Source: Archangium violaceum (GTDB lineage Bacteria; Myxococcota; Myxococcia; Myxococcales; Myxococcaceae). From it: 64,000 nucleotides of DNA. Each line of letters starts with the position of its first letter. The first letter of the stretch is position 1. The position numbers were made by a program, and so were the translations under genes. Below are positions 1-7,212 of the stretch, one piece after another. Where the stretch lies: NCBI RefSeq assembly GCF_016859125.1, contig NZ_CP069338.1, forward strand, positions 12,465,501 to 12,529,500, read 5' to 3'. Below the pieces are notes generated by a model. It saw nothing but the letters and a program-made list of their open reading frames with translations. It was not told where the DNA came from and ran no database searches.

Positions 1-85
1 CGCCGCGACCCGGACGGGGATCGGGCACGGACTCCATCTTCAGGTTGCTCGCTTCACCAAACTGACGCAGAACGACAGCCTTCAT
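1..85 (-). CDS. Quinone oxidoreductase / zinc-type alcohol dehydrogenase, N-terminus only
   Basis: Only the first 28 codons lie in the window. They begin MKAVVLRQFGEASNL and continue into a VPDPRPG segment, the usual opening of the medium-chain dehydrogenase/reductase superfamily (NADPH:quinone reductase-like enzymes): a beta strand followed by the loop leading into the GroES-like fold. An AGGAG ribosome binding site lies 5-10 bases upstream of the ATG, which fixes the start. It follows the CoA-transferase-like pair on the same strand with a 30-base gap, so it is probably the last gene seen of the same operon. Substrate cannot be judged from this fragment. Confidence 0.7.
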   Translation of the reverse strand, partial: MKAVVLRQFGEASNLKMESVPDPRPGRG

Positions 86-115
86 CCGGGTACTCCTGAC
101 AGGAAAGACGGTGGC

Positions 116-856
116 TCACGCCCCCACGAGCTGGTCGCGGAGGCAGCGGGAATCGATCGTCCGGATCGCCGACACGGTGCGTGCATCCGGAAGCGAGGTG
201 ACGGGCAGCGCCTCGTCCGCGTGGAACGAGAAGCCGGTGCGCTCGCGAATGGCGTCGAGCGAGGCCCAGGGGTGACGCGAGAGGAGCCGGGCTCCACCCG
301 CCCCGAGCTCGAAGACACCGAGGTCGGAGATGAGCTTGACCGGACGGCGATCATCCCGCGTGGTCACCACCTGCACCTCGGGCACGAGGTTGCGGCGCGA
401 CTGGCGAGGCACCACCAGCACCGGCCGACGCACCCACTGCCGCAGCGTGGCCGCACCCGCCACACCGGGGAACTTGGTGCGCGGACGCTCCAGGCTCCCC
501 GAGGCCGTCATGTTCGTCTGTCCCCGGGCATCCACCTCGGCGGCGCCGAAGAAGACGGTGTCCACCCTGCCCCGCCGGGCATGGTCGAAGAGGTCCGGAA
601 TGGTGACCTCCGCCGAGCGCCCCTCCAGGTAGCCGAGGTCCTCGGACGAGGGGAGCAACGAGGGCAGGTCCGGATCCAACGAGCCGACACACGCCAGGTA
701 CGTCAGCGAGGGCGCGTGCGTGGCCCGGGCCACGGCGATGGCGAGGATGGCCAGCGGCGAGGCGACCCCGGTGGCCACCACGCCCCCATCGTCGATCTCC
801 TGGGCGAGCAGCGAGACCACGACCTCCGCGGGCGTCACGGACGATTCCACGTTCAT
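116..856 (-). CDS. CoA-transferase-family protein, subunit B (beta)
   Basis: The 246-residue product has the fold signature of the second subunit of class I CoA-transferases (glutaconate CoA-transferase B, IpdB-like): a GVVATG loop near residue 28, then a THAPSLTYLACVG strand, an FFGAAEVDARGQTN segment near residue 105 and a late LISDLGVFEL strand. The start ATG overlaps the stop of subunit A (ATGA), as expected for a heteromer made stoichiometrically. In glutaconate-type transferases the strand after THAP carries a catalytic glutamate (EAG/ESG); here the matching segment reads LACVG with no glutamate. That resembles the IpdAB ring-opening hydrolases more than true transferases, but this rests on motif memory and not on an alignment. 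Confidence 0.8.
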   Translation of the reverse strand: MNVESSVTPAEVVVSLLAQEIDDGGVVATGVASPLAILAIAVARATHAPSLTYLACVGSLDPDLPSLLPSSEDLGYLEGRSAEVTIPDLFDHARRGRVDTVFFGAAEVDARGQTNMTASGSLERPRTKFPGVAGAATLRQWVRRPVLVVPRQSRRNLVPEVQVVTTRDDRRPVKLISDLGVFELGAGGARLLSRHPWASLDAIRERTGFSFHADEALPVTSLPDARTVSAIRTIDSRCLRDQLVGA

Positions 857-1656
857 GCCGCGCTCCGGGTCCGCCGCAGCAGGGAGTCGAGGAACTCCGC
901 CTCGCGCCCGGCCTCGGCCAGCGAGAGGTAGTCCGCGAGCATCGCGTCGTCATGCGGGTACAGCCCGACGCAACCGGTGGGCAGCGCCCCACCGCGCGAG
1001 AGCGCGACGCGCTCCACCTGGAAGCCGGGGATCGTCACCCGGGGGAGCCGGGTCACACGCTCCTCGGCCGTCGCCAACACCCGGCGAGCGGCGCCCGCCA
1101 CCAGCAGATCCGTCGTGGGGTCCTCGATGTAGAGGTTGCCCCGCTCGTCCGCCGCGCGCGCGTGGATGAGCGCCACGTCCGGATAGACGGCCGGCTCGAC
1201 CGGCACCCGCTTCCCCGTGAAGGGATCCACCACCACCTGGAGCGGCTCGGCATCGGCCAGCTCGGACACGTCCGCGTCGGGCGCCGGAATGAAGGGCAGC
1301 CCCATGGACGCCGCGCGCAGCCGCTGCACCACGCGGTACCCGTCATGCTCGCGCCAGACGATGCTCCCCTGCTCGATGGCCCGCTTGAGGCAGGGCATGG
1401 GACGCACCCGGCCCTCCAGGTTCAGCGCGCCGAAGGGCAGCTCCACCCGCGACAGACAGCCCCCGGCCACCAGGAACTCGGCGGGCAGCGGGTTGGGCAG
1501 CGAGATGAGCTGGAGGTTCTTGCGGCCCTGGGCGATCAGCTCCAGCACCAACGCCATGGGCGCGCGGCCCAGCATGAAGCCCCCGGTGGCCAGCGAGGCC
1601 CCGTCGGGGATGGACGCCACCAGCTCCGATACCGAGCCCCAGCGACCGGACTTCAT
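853..1656 (-). CDS. CoA-transferase-family protein, subunit A (alpha)
   Basis: The 267-residue product opens with a SVSELVASIPDGASLATGGF segment, the usual alpha-subunit start of glutaconate/IpdA-type CoA-transferases (substrate and CoA loop with ATGGF). DVALIHARAADERGN near residue 150 is the second family hallmark. The ATG overlaps the stop of the TetR gene (ATGA) and the stop overlaps the start of subunit B, so three genes are translationally coupled. The likely role is transfer or hydrolysis on an acyl-CoA intermediate in acid, aromatic or sterol-type catabolism. The substrate is not readable from sequence. Confidence 0.82.
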   Translation of the reverse strand: MKSGRWGSVSELVASIPDGASLATGGFMLGRAPMALVLELIAQGRKNLQLISLPNPLPAEFLVAGGCLSRVELPFGALNLEGRVRPMPCLKRAIEQGSIVWREHDGYRVVQRLRAASMGLPFIPAPDADVSELADAEPLQVVVDPFTGKRVPVEPAVYPDVALIHARAADERGNLYIEDPTTDLLVAGAARRVLATAEERVTRLPRVTIPGFQVERVALSRGGALPTGCVGLYPHDDAMLADYLSLAEAGREAEFLDSLLRRTRSAA

Positions 1657-2324
1657 GACTCCCCTCCCGCCACCTTGGGAGGAACGATGGACAACACGGG
1701 AGAACCCGTCGCGCCCGCGGCGGCCACCACCGGAGACACCAGACCGGTGAAGAGCAGATCCACCATCTCGTTGGCGACCTGCTCGGCCGACAGCCGCCCG
1801 TCGGGCTGGAACCACTTGTAGATCCACAGCACCATGCCGAGGAACGAGAACGCGGCCACCGTGGGCTGCACGGGGCGGATGCGCTCCATGCGCACGGCCT
1901 CGGAGAACGCGTCCTCGAGGAACCGGACGTAGTTCTTCTTGCGGCTGTCGATGAAGGCCCGGGCCTCGCCGGTGAGCGTGGCGTGCTCGTGGAGGATGAT
2001 GATGACCTCCTTGCTGCACCCGCCCGTCACCAGGTGGATGTTGAGCCGCATGCACTCGCGCAGCCGCTCGACGGGATCCGGGAAGTCGCGCACCTTGTCG
2101 AGCACCTGCTGCTCGAAGGCGTCCATCCCGTAGCTCATGATGTCGAAGAGCAGCTGCTCCTTGTTCTGCACGTGGTGGTAGAGCCCCGCCTTCGTCATCC
2201 GGCACGCGGCGGCGATCTCCTGCATCGAGGTGCCCTCGTAGCCGCGCTCGCAGATGAGGCGCGCCGCCGTCTCCAGGATCGTCCGGTAGCGCTCGCCGTC
2301 ATCCTGCCTCCGACCCGAATGCAT
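1653..2324 (-). CDS. TetR/AcrR-family transcriptional repressor
   Basis: The 223-residue product has an N-terminal TetR DNA-binding domain. The helix-turn-helix spans about residues 14-60, with a TSMQEIAAACRMTKAGLYHH core and the usual YxHVxNKEQLL exit into the ligand domain. The C-terminal half is helical and ligand-binding in type. AAGGAGGAG lies just upstream of the ATG. The gene leads the operon that continues through the CoA-transferase-like pair, and a perfect 16-bp palindrome sits about 46 bases ahead of its start, so autorepression with an acyl-CoA or related inducer is the natural model. Regulators with this operator type (PaaR, FadR and LiuR-like TetR proteins) often sense CoA thioesters; that extension is inference. 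Confidence 0.9.
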   Translation of the reverse strand: MHSGRRQDDGERYRTILETAARLICERGYEGTSMQEIAAACRMTKAGLYHHVQNKEQLLFDIMSYGMDAFEQQVLDKVRDFPDPVERLRECMRLNIHLVTGGCSKEVIIILHEHATLTGEARAFIDSRKKNYVRFLEDAFSEAVRMERIRPVQPTVAAFSFLGMVLWIYKWFQPDGRLSAEQVANEMVDLLFTGLVSPVVAAAGATGSPVLSIVPPKVAGGES

Positions 2325-2370
2325 CGCGTGTCTCCTCCTTGGGGGGCAGCCCGATGATTCCCGGCTGACC

Positions 2371-2386
2371 TACCGACCGGTCGGTA
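2371..2386. promoter_or_regulatory. Perfect palindromic TetR operator
   Basis: TACCGACCGGTCGGTA is an uninterrupted 16-bp palindrome upstream of the TetR gene. ACCGACCGGTCGGT is a known core for several TetR repressors of acyl-CoA catabolism. The position just ahead of the TetR gene fits autoregulation of the whole minus-strand operon. No good -35/-10 pair could be assigned around it. Confidence 0.75.
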
Positions 2387-2471
2387 AATGCCCGGAACCA
2401 ACACAAGGCGTCAAGGGCAAAGCTTCAGAAGGCACACAACCCGAGTTATTTCAAGGGTTTGCGGTTGCACG

Positions 2472-2496
2472 CCGCCCCCCCGGACAGGGGGGGCGG
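2472..2496. terminator. Very stable G+C hairpin in a divergent intergenic region
   Basis: A 10-bp stem (C/G runs) closes on a GGACA loop. No T-run follows on either strand, so intrinsic termination is doubtful. It lies between the TetR operator and the start of the small secreted protein and could instead act in the 5' leader of that gene. Confidence 0.3.
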
Positions 2497-2564
2497 GGCT
2501 CGCTGCACAGAAAGCACCTACATGGCCACTTTCGTGACGCCATGAACCTGGCAGGAGGTGGAAC

Positions 2565-2909
2565 GTGGTCCTCACCCTGAAGACACGACTCATGCTGGCT
2601 GGCGCCGTGGTTGGCGCCTCGATGCTGACGCTGGCGGTCGCCAATGCGCAGTTCGACCCCACCACTGGCGCCCCCACCACCACACCGGGCGTCCCCCAGA
2701 CGACGCCGGGGATCTCCCCTCCCCCTGGGAGCGTCCCCACCACGCAGCCGTCTCCCTATGACACCGGAATGGACGCCGGCACCGGAGGATCCGGCGCGAT
2801 GCCAACCTTCCCCTCGCCCTTCGGCTCGACGGACGCGGGGTTCGGCGGCTCCGGGCTCATGCCACCCCCATCGTACGGAACGGATTCGCAGGACGCGGGG
2901 TTCCGGTAG
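2565..2909 (+). CDS. Small secreted Pro/Gly/Thr-rich protein
   Basis: The 114-residue product starts at GTG 2565, chosen because AGGAGG lies 7 bases upstream; an ATG at 2592 is possible but lacks a site. Residues 1-28 form a Sec signal peptide (basic KTR, hydrophobic core, cleavage after AVANA). The mature chain is low complexity: TTGAPTTTPGVPQTTPG followed by Gly/Ser/Pro stretches with two DAGF motifs, and no cysteine. It shows no domain I recognise. It stands alone between a minus-strand operon and moaC. A disordered envelope or extracellular protein is the most that can be said. Confidence 0.6.
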   Translation: MVLTLKTRLMLAGAVVGASMLTLAVANAQFDPTTGAPTTTPGVPQTTPGISPPPGSVPTTQPSPYDTGMDAGTGGSGAMPTFPSPFGSTDAGFGGSGLMPPPSYGTDSQDAGFR

Positions 2910-2938
2910 CGGTGGGCGGGCGCGGTGAGCGCGCGAAA

Positions 2939-3448
2939 CTAACGCCGGGCCGGACGAGCGGTCTTGCGCCGGGAGCGGGTCGCCGGCCGTTTCCCGGCCG
3001 GCTTCCCGGCCTCGCTCGCGCGGTCCCACGTGCCGGAGCGGCCGCCGGACTTGTGGTCCAGCTGCACGTTCTCCATCACCATGCCCCGGTCCACGCTCTT
3101 GCACATGTCGTAGACCGTGAGGGCCGACGCGCACGCCGCGGTGAGCGCCTCCATCTCCACGCCCGTGCGGTCCACCGTCCGCACCGTCACGCGGATCTCC
3201 AGTGCGTCCTCCAGCGGCTGGAGATGCACCTCCACCCCGGACAGCGCGATGGGGTGGCACAGCGGGACGATGTCCGGCGTGCGCTTGGCCGCCATCACGC
3301 CCGCGAGGCGAGCGGCGGCCAACACGTCCCCCTTCTCCACCTTCCCCTGGAGGATGCGCTCGAGCGTCGCCGGGAGCATGCGCAGCCGAGCGGTGGCCAC
3401 CGCCACGCGCTCGGTCTTCTCCTTCCCTCCCACGTCCACCATCTTCAC
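2939..3448 (-). CDS. moaC: Cyclic pyranopterin monophosphate synthase MoaC
   Basis: The 169-residue product makes cyclic pyranopterin monophosphate from the MoaA product in molybdenum cofactor synthesis. MVDVGGKEKTERVA at the start, LCHPIALSGVE at about 63-73 and MCKSVDRGM at about 115-123 are the family motifs; the last two carry the active-site His, Lys and Asp. The protein ends in an extra, very basic tail (about residues 148-169, KRPATRSRRKTARPARR) beyond the usual MoaC length. The ATG overlaps the stop of the upstream PLP-enzyme gene (ATGA), so the two are coupled although no metabolic link is obvious. No other moa gene is in the window. Confidence 0.93.
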   Translation of the reverse strand: MKMVDVGGKEKTERVAVATARLRMLPATLERILQGKVEKGDVLAAARLAGVMAAKRTPDIVPLCHPIALSGVEVHLQPLEDALEIRVTVRTVDRTGVEMEALTAACASALTVYDMCKSVDRGMVMENVQLDHKSGGRSGTWDRASEAGKPAGKRPATRSRRKTARPARR

Positions 3449-4632
3449 CGCTTCATCGCCTCCGACACCGCGGCGAGCAGATCGTCCGCGATGTCATCCG
3501 GGTCTTCCAGGCCCACCGAGACGCGGATGAGGCTCTCGCCGATGCCGGCGGCCTGCCGCTCCTCGGGCGTCATGCGGCGCGCGCTGGCGCTGGCCGCGTG
3601 CATCACCAGCGTGCACACGTCTCCGAGCGACGGCGCCGCCCGCGCCAGCTTCACCTTCTCCAGGAAGCGGAAGCAGTCCGGCCGGCTCGCGTCCTTGATG
3701 TCGAAGGCCACCATGCCGCCGAAGCCGCCCTCCAGCACCTGCTCCGCCACCGCGTGGTCCGGGTGCTCCGGCAGGCCCGGGTAGTGGACGCGCGCGACGA
3801 GCGGTGACTCGGAGAGCCGCTTCGCCACGTGCAGGGCGTGCTCGCAGTGGGCCTTCATGCGCACCGGCAACGTGCGCACCCCGCGCAGCGTGAGCCACGC
3901 CTCGAAGGGCCCCAGCACGTCACCACCGAGCAGACGCGCGGCCCGCAGCGCCGCCATCTTCTCGCGGCTGCCGCTCACCGTGCCGCCCAGCGCGTCGCTG
4001 TGCCCGTTGAGCCACTTCGTCGTGGACTGGATGGCGTAGTCCGCCCCCAGCTCGCACGCGCGCTGCCCGTACGGCGAGGGGAAGGTGGCATCCACCGCGA
4101 GCGCCGCGCCCACCTCCCGGCACGCCCGTGACAGCGCCCGGATGTCCGGCACGCGCAGCAGCGGGTTGGTGACGCTCTCGGCCATGACCAGCTTGGGACG
4201 CAGCGCGACGATGCGCTCGGGCGCCGAGGCGTCCGAGAGGATGAGCGCCTCGATGCGCGCCCCGATCCGCGCGGCCAGGTTCTTGAAGAGCGACCGGGTG
4301 ACGCCGTAGCCGTCCGCCGGCATCACCACCACGTCGCCCTGTTTGAGATTCAGCACGTCGAAGACGGCCCGGAGCGCGGCCATACCGCTCGCGTAGGCCA
4401 CGCAGGCCTCCGCGCCCTCCAGCGCCGCCACCGCCTCCTCGAGCAGCGCGGCATTGGGCGCCGCGATGCGCGAGTAGACGTAGTCCTTGCCATCCAGCGC
4501 CGCGTCCAGCTCGTCGCTGTTGTCGAAGAAGCTCACCGCCGACACGTGGATGGGCGGCACCACCGGCTGGGACCTGCTGCCCGTCAGTTGCGCGCCCGCG
4601 TGTACCGCCACCGTCTTCCGCTTCGTGCTCAT
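3445..4632 (-). CDS. Cys/Met-metabolism PLP-dependent enzyme (cystathionine gamma-synthase/lyase family)
   Basis: The 395-residue product is a fold-type I PLP enzyme of the MetB/MetC/MetZ family. Visible features are the YSRIAAPNAALLEEAVAALEG region that binds the cofactor of the neighbouring subunit, YASGMAA for the phosphate, the PLP-ring aspartate at about 181 (AVDATF) and the Schiff-base lysine at 206 within STTKWLNGHSD. The C-terminal VRVSVGLEDPDDIADDL segment is also typical. Sequence does not separate cystathionine synthase, lyase or O-acyl-homoserine sulfhydrylase activity. It is the first gene of a two-gene operon with moaC. Confidence 0.87.
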   Translation of the reverse strand: MSTKRKTVAVHAGAQLTGSRSQPVVPPIHVSAVSFFDNSDELDAALDGKDYVYSRIAAPNAALLEEAVAALEGAEACVAYASGMAALRAVFDVLNLKQGDVVVMPADGYGVTRSLFKNLAARIGARIEALILSDASAPERIVALRPKLVMAESVTNPLLRVPDIRALSRACREVGAALAVDATFPSPYGQRACELGADYAIQSTTKWLNGHSDALGGTVSGSREKMAALRAARLLGGDVLGPFEAWLTLRGVRTLPVRMKAHCEHALHVAKRLSESPLVARVHYPGLPEHPDHAVAEQVLEGGFGGMVAFDIKDASRPDCFRFLEKVKLARAAPSLGDVCTLVMHAASASARRMTPEERQAAGIGESLIRVSVGLEDPDDIADDLLAAVSEAMKR

Positions 4633-4670
4633 GGTGTGTCCAGGGTCTCCAAGAACCTGTGCCGGGGGGC

Positions 4671-5630
4671 CTACTCGCCGTGCTCGATGAGCCAGCGCTC
4701 GGCGTCGATGGCCGCCATGCAGCCCGTGCCCGCCGCGGTGATGGCCTGCCTGTAGTAGCTGTCCTGCACGTCGCCGCAGGCGAACACGCCCTCGATGTTG
4801 GTGCGGGTGCTGCCCGGCACCGTCTTCAGGTAGCCACCCTGGTGCGTCTCCAGCACGCCCTGGAACAGGGCCGTGTTGGGCGTGTGGCCGATGGCCACGA
4901 ACAGGCCCGTGGCCGCCACCAGCCGGGTGTCGTTCGTCTTCAGGTTGCGCACCACCGCGCCCGTCATGCCCTTCTGGTCACCCACCACCTCGTCGATGGC
5001 GCTGTCCCACAGGAAGGAGATCTTCGGGTTCTTCAGGGCCCGCTCCTGCATCACCTTCGAGGCGCGCAGAGAGTCGCGCCGGTGCACCACGGTGACGCTC
5101 TTGACGATCTTCGCCAGGTAGGTGGCCTCCTCCATGGCGGTATCACCGCCACCCACCACCAGCACGTCCTGGTTCTTGAAGAAGGCGCCGTCGCACGTGG
5201 CGCAGGCGGACACGCCGCGGTTCTTGAACTGGTCCTCGCCCTTCACGCCCAGCCACTTCGCGCTCGCCCCCGTGGCGATGATGATCGTCTCCGAGTAGCA
5301 GCTCACGCTCTCGCCCTGGATGAAGAAGGGGCGCTTGGAGAGGTCCAACTTCACCACGTTCTCCATGTGGATGACGGTACCGAAGCGCTCGGCCTGCTTC
5401 TGGAAGCGCTCCATCAGCTCCGGACCGGTCACCGCCTCGGGGAAGCCGGGGTAGTTCTCCACGTCGGTGGTGACCATGAGCTGGCCGCCGGGCACGCGCT
5501 GCGGGTCATCCAGCGTGGGACCGCCGGAGAACATGACCGGCTCCAGGTTGGCACGCGCGGCGTAGATGGCCGCGGTGTAACCCGCGGGCCCCGAGCCGAT
5601 GATGGTCACCTTGTTGATCTTCTCCGCCAC
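4671..5630 (-). CDS. trxB: Thioredoxin-disulfide reductase TrxB
   Basis: The 319-residue product is a low-molecular-weight thioredoxin reductase, which passes electrons from NADPH via FAD to thioredoxin in the cytoplasm. FAD-binding GSGPAGYTAA sits at about residues 12-21, the redox pair C143/C146 in SACATCDGAFF, the NADPH-binding GGGDTAMEEA near 160, and the FAD-closing FACGDVQDSYYRQ near the C-terminus. The start is GTG 5630, supported by AGAGGAG upstream; no in-frame ATG fits better. It is divergent from the cyclic-nucleotide-binding gene across 81 bases. Confidence 0.95.
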   Translation of the reverse strand: MAEKINKVTIIGSGPAGYTAAIYAARANLEPVMFSGGPTLDDPQRVPGGQLMVTTDVENYPGFPEAVTGPELMERFQKQAERFGTVIHMENVVKLDLSKRPFFIQGESVSCYSETIIIATGASAKWLGVKGEDQFKNRGVSACATCDGAFFKNQDVLVVGGGDTAMEEATYLAKIVKSVTVVHRRDSLRASKVMQERALKNPKISFLWDSAIDEVVGDQKGMTGAVVRNLKTNDTRLVAATGLFVAIGHTPNTALFQGVLETHQGGYLKTVPGSTRTNIEGVFACGDVQDSYYRQAITAAGTGCMAAIDAERWLIEHGE

Positions 5631-5670
5631 GGGTCGTCACTCCTCTGTAATCTCGAATGTGGGGTGTCAC

Positions 5671-5699
5671 CGTACCAGAGCCCCTCGGGTCGTGGTACG
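5671..5699. promoter_or_regulatory. Inverted repeat in the trxB / CNB-protein divergent promoter region
   Basis: CGTACCA and TGGTACG form 7-bp arms separated by 15 bases, centred between the two divergent starts. The spacing suits a dimeric regulator, but no known consensus matches. Confidence 0.28.
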
Positions 5700-5711
5700 A
5701 ACTGGCGCCAC

Positions 5712-6170
5712 ATGGATGCCTCGATCCTCAAGAAGGTTGCGCTCTTCGAGGGACTCACCCAGAGTCAGCTCCACCGGGTGGCGTCAATCGCCCGTCCCCG
5801 GGGCTACGAGGCGGGCGCCTGCCTGTTCCATGAGGGAGATACCGGCCAGGAAATGTTCATCATCCTGGAAGGCAAGGTGCGCATCTCCCAGCAGGTGCCC
5901 GGCATGGGCGAGGAAGCGCTCGCCATCCTGGAAAAGGGCCAATATTTCGGGGAAATGTCCGTCATCGAGGACATTCCCCGCTCGGCCGATGCCTTCGCCC
6001 ACACCGCGTGTACCCTGTGGGTCATCGAACGCGAGCAACTGGATCACCTGATGTTCACGGACAAGGACCTGGCCTATGTGCTGCTGTGGTCCTTCGTGCG
6101 CACCCTGTCGGTGCGTCTGCGCGAGACGAACGCGAGGATGAAGACCTTCCTCGCGCTGTCGCGGTTCTGA
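5712..6170 (+). CDS. Stand-alone cyclic-nucleotide-binding domain protein
   Basis: The 152-residue product is one cNMP-binding domain of the CRP/FNR superfamily with no helix-turn-helix. FHEGDTGQEMFIILEGKVRI gives the beta-roll entry, and FGEMSVIEDIPRSADAFA near residue 80 is the phosphate-binding cassette with its Glu and Arg. The chain then ends in a short amphipathic helix (RLRETNARMKTFLALS). Without a DNA-binding domain it probably acts as a cAMP/cGMP-responsive or structural partner protein rather than as a transcription factor. A close relative with the same layout lies at 56321-56770 in the mgl block. Confidence 0.85.
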   Translation: MDASILKKVALFEGLTQSQLHRVASIARPRGYEAGACLFHEGDTGQEMFIILEGKVRISQQVPGMGEEALAILEKGQYFGEMSVIEDIPRSADAFAHTACTLWVIEREQLDHLMFTDKDLAYVLLWSFVRTLSVRLRETNARMKTFLALSRF

Positions 6171-6217
6171 CGGGCGGGCACCCCCACCCGGGCCCGAGCC
6201 CCTCCCCGCTCGGCGGC

Positions 6218-6832
6218 ATGGGGGCCCGCCGGGGTGACCCGTGCCCGCCTGGGAGACCTCGCCAATACCGGCTCGGATGCGCTAGCACTCGGCGTCCGCC
6301 CGCCTCCGTTCGAGCCCCTCATGATTCCGCCCCCCTGCCGCCGGATGAGCCACGGCGTCTCCAGGCCCTCCGGAGTCTGGGCCTGCTGGACACCCCAGCC
6401 GAGGAGCGCTTCGACCGCATCGTCCGGATGGCCGCGCGGATGTTCCACGTCCCCATCACCCTGGTGACGCTGGTGGACGAGTCGCGGCAGTGGTTCAAGG
6501 CGCGGCTCGGCCTGGACGCCTCCTCCACCGCGCGCGGCATCTCCTTCTGCGGTCACGCCATCCTCACCCCGCATACCTTCGTGGTGCCGGACGCGCTCGA
6601 GGACCGGCGCTTCGCCGACAACCCGCTCGTCACCGGCGAGCCCCACGTGCGCCTCTACGCGGGCCAGCCCCACCACGCCCTCGACGGCAGTCCCGTGGGG
6701 ACGCCCTGCCTGCTCGATCGCCGGGCACGCGACTTCAGCGCCGAGGAGCGCCAGCTGCTCGCGGACCTGGCCTCATGGGTGGAGCTGCCCGAGTGCCCCG
6801 CAGTCCCCTCGCCGGCTCAGGAGGACCCATGA
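6218..6832 (+). CDS. GAF-domain signalling protein, start uncertain (possible 1-base frameshift)
   Basis: The reading frame from about 6335 to 6832 encodes a typical single GAF protein: PDEPRRLQALRSLGLLDTPA, then ERFDRIVRMAARMFHVPI, VDESRQWFKARLGL, ISFCGHAI and a late PVGTPCLLDRRARDFS. The only in-frame start is ATG 6218, which adds an atypical Arg/Pro/Gly-rich leader of about 39 residues. A much better start, ATG 6321, lies one frame away. One extra C in the C-run at 6330-6335 would join it cleanly as MIPPPLPPDEPRR, so a deletion or a sequencing slip is likely. The stop overlaps the start of the receiver gene (ATGA), pointing to one signalling operon. Confidence 0.65.
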   Translation: MGARRGDPCPPGRPRQYRLGCASTRRPPASVRAPHDSAPLPPDEPRRLQALRSLGLLDTPAEERFDRIVRMAARMFHVPITLVTLVDESRQWFKARLGLDASSTARGISFCGHAILTPHTFVVPDALEDRRFADNPLVTGEPHVRLYAGQPHHALDGSPVGTPCLLDRRARDFSAEERQLLADLASWVELPECPAVPSPAQEDP

Positions 6833-7206
6833 CGATTCGCAAGGTGCTGCTCGTGGATGATGAGGACGACATCCGGACCATCGGCCATCTGAGCCTCAGC
6901 CGCGTGGGAGGCTGGCAGACGGTGCTCGCCGCGTCGGGAGCCGAGGCCCTCACCAAGGCCGCCACCGAGCAGCCGGACCTCATCCTCCTGGACGTGATGA
7001 TGCCGGGCATGGACGGGCCCACCACGCTCGGGCAGCTGCGCGCCCAGGAGTCCACCGCGAAGACGCCCGTCATCTTCATGACGGCGAATATCCAGAAGCA
7101 GGAGGTGGCACGCTACCTGGAGCTGGGCGCCGTGGGCGTCATCGGCAAGCCGTTCGATCCCATGACCCTGCCCGCCGAAATCAAGCGGCTGCTGCCGCCC
7201 ACCTGA
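6829..7206 (+). CDS. Single-domain response regulator (receiver only)
   Basis: The 125-residue product is a CheY-like receiver with all key residues: acidic pair at D10/D11 (LLVDDEDD), phospho-acceptor D55 (LLDVMMPGMDG), the switch Thr in FMTAN and the Lys in IGKPFDP. It has no output domain. The start overlaps the GAF gene by four bases and the histidine kinase follows 6 bases later, so it was probably phosphorylated by that kinase. The kinase has lost its ATPase domain, so the receiver may now be an orphan. Confidence 0.9.
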   Translation: MTIRKVLLVDDEDDIRTIGHLSLSRVGGWQTVLAASGAEALTKAATEQPDLILLDVMMPGMDGPTTLGQLRAQESTAKTPVIFMTANIQKQEVARYLELGAVGVIGKPFDPMTLPAEIKRLLPPT

Positions 7207-7212
7207 GGACGC

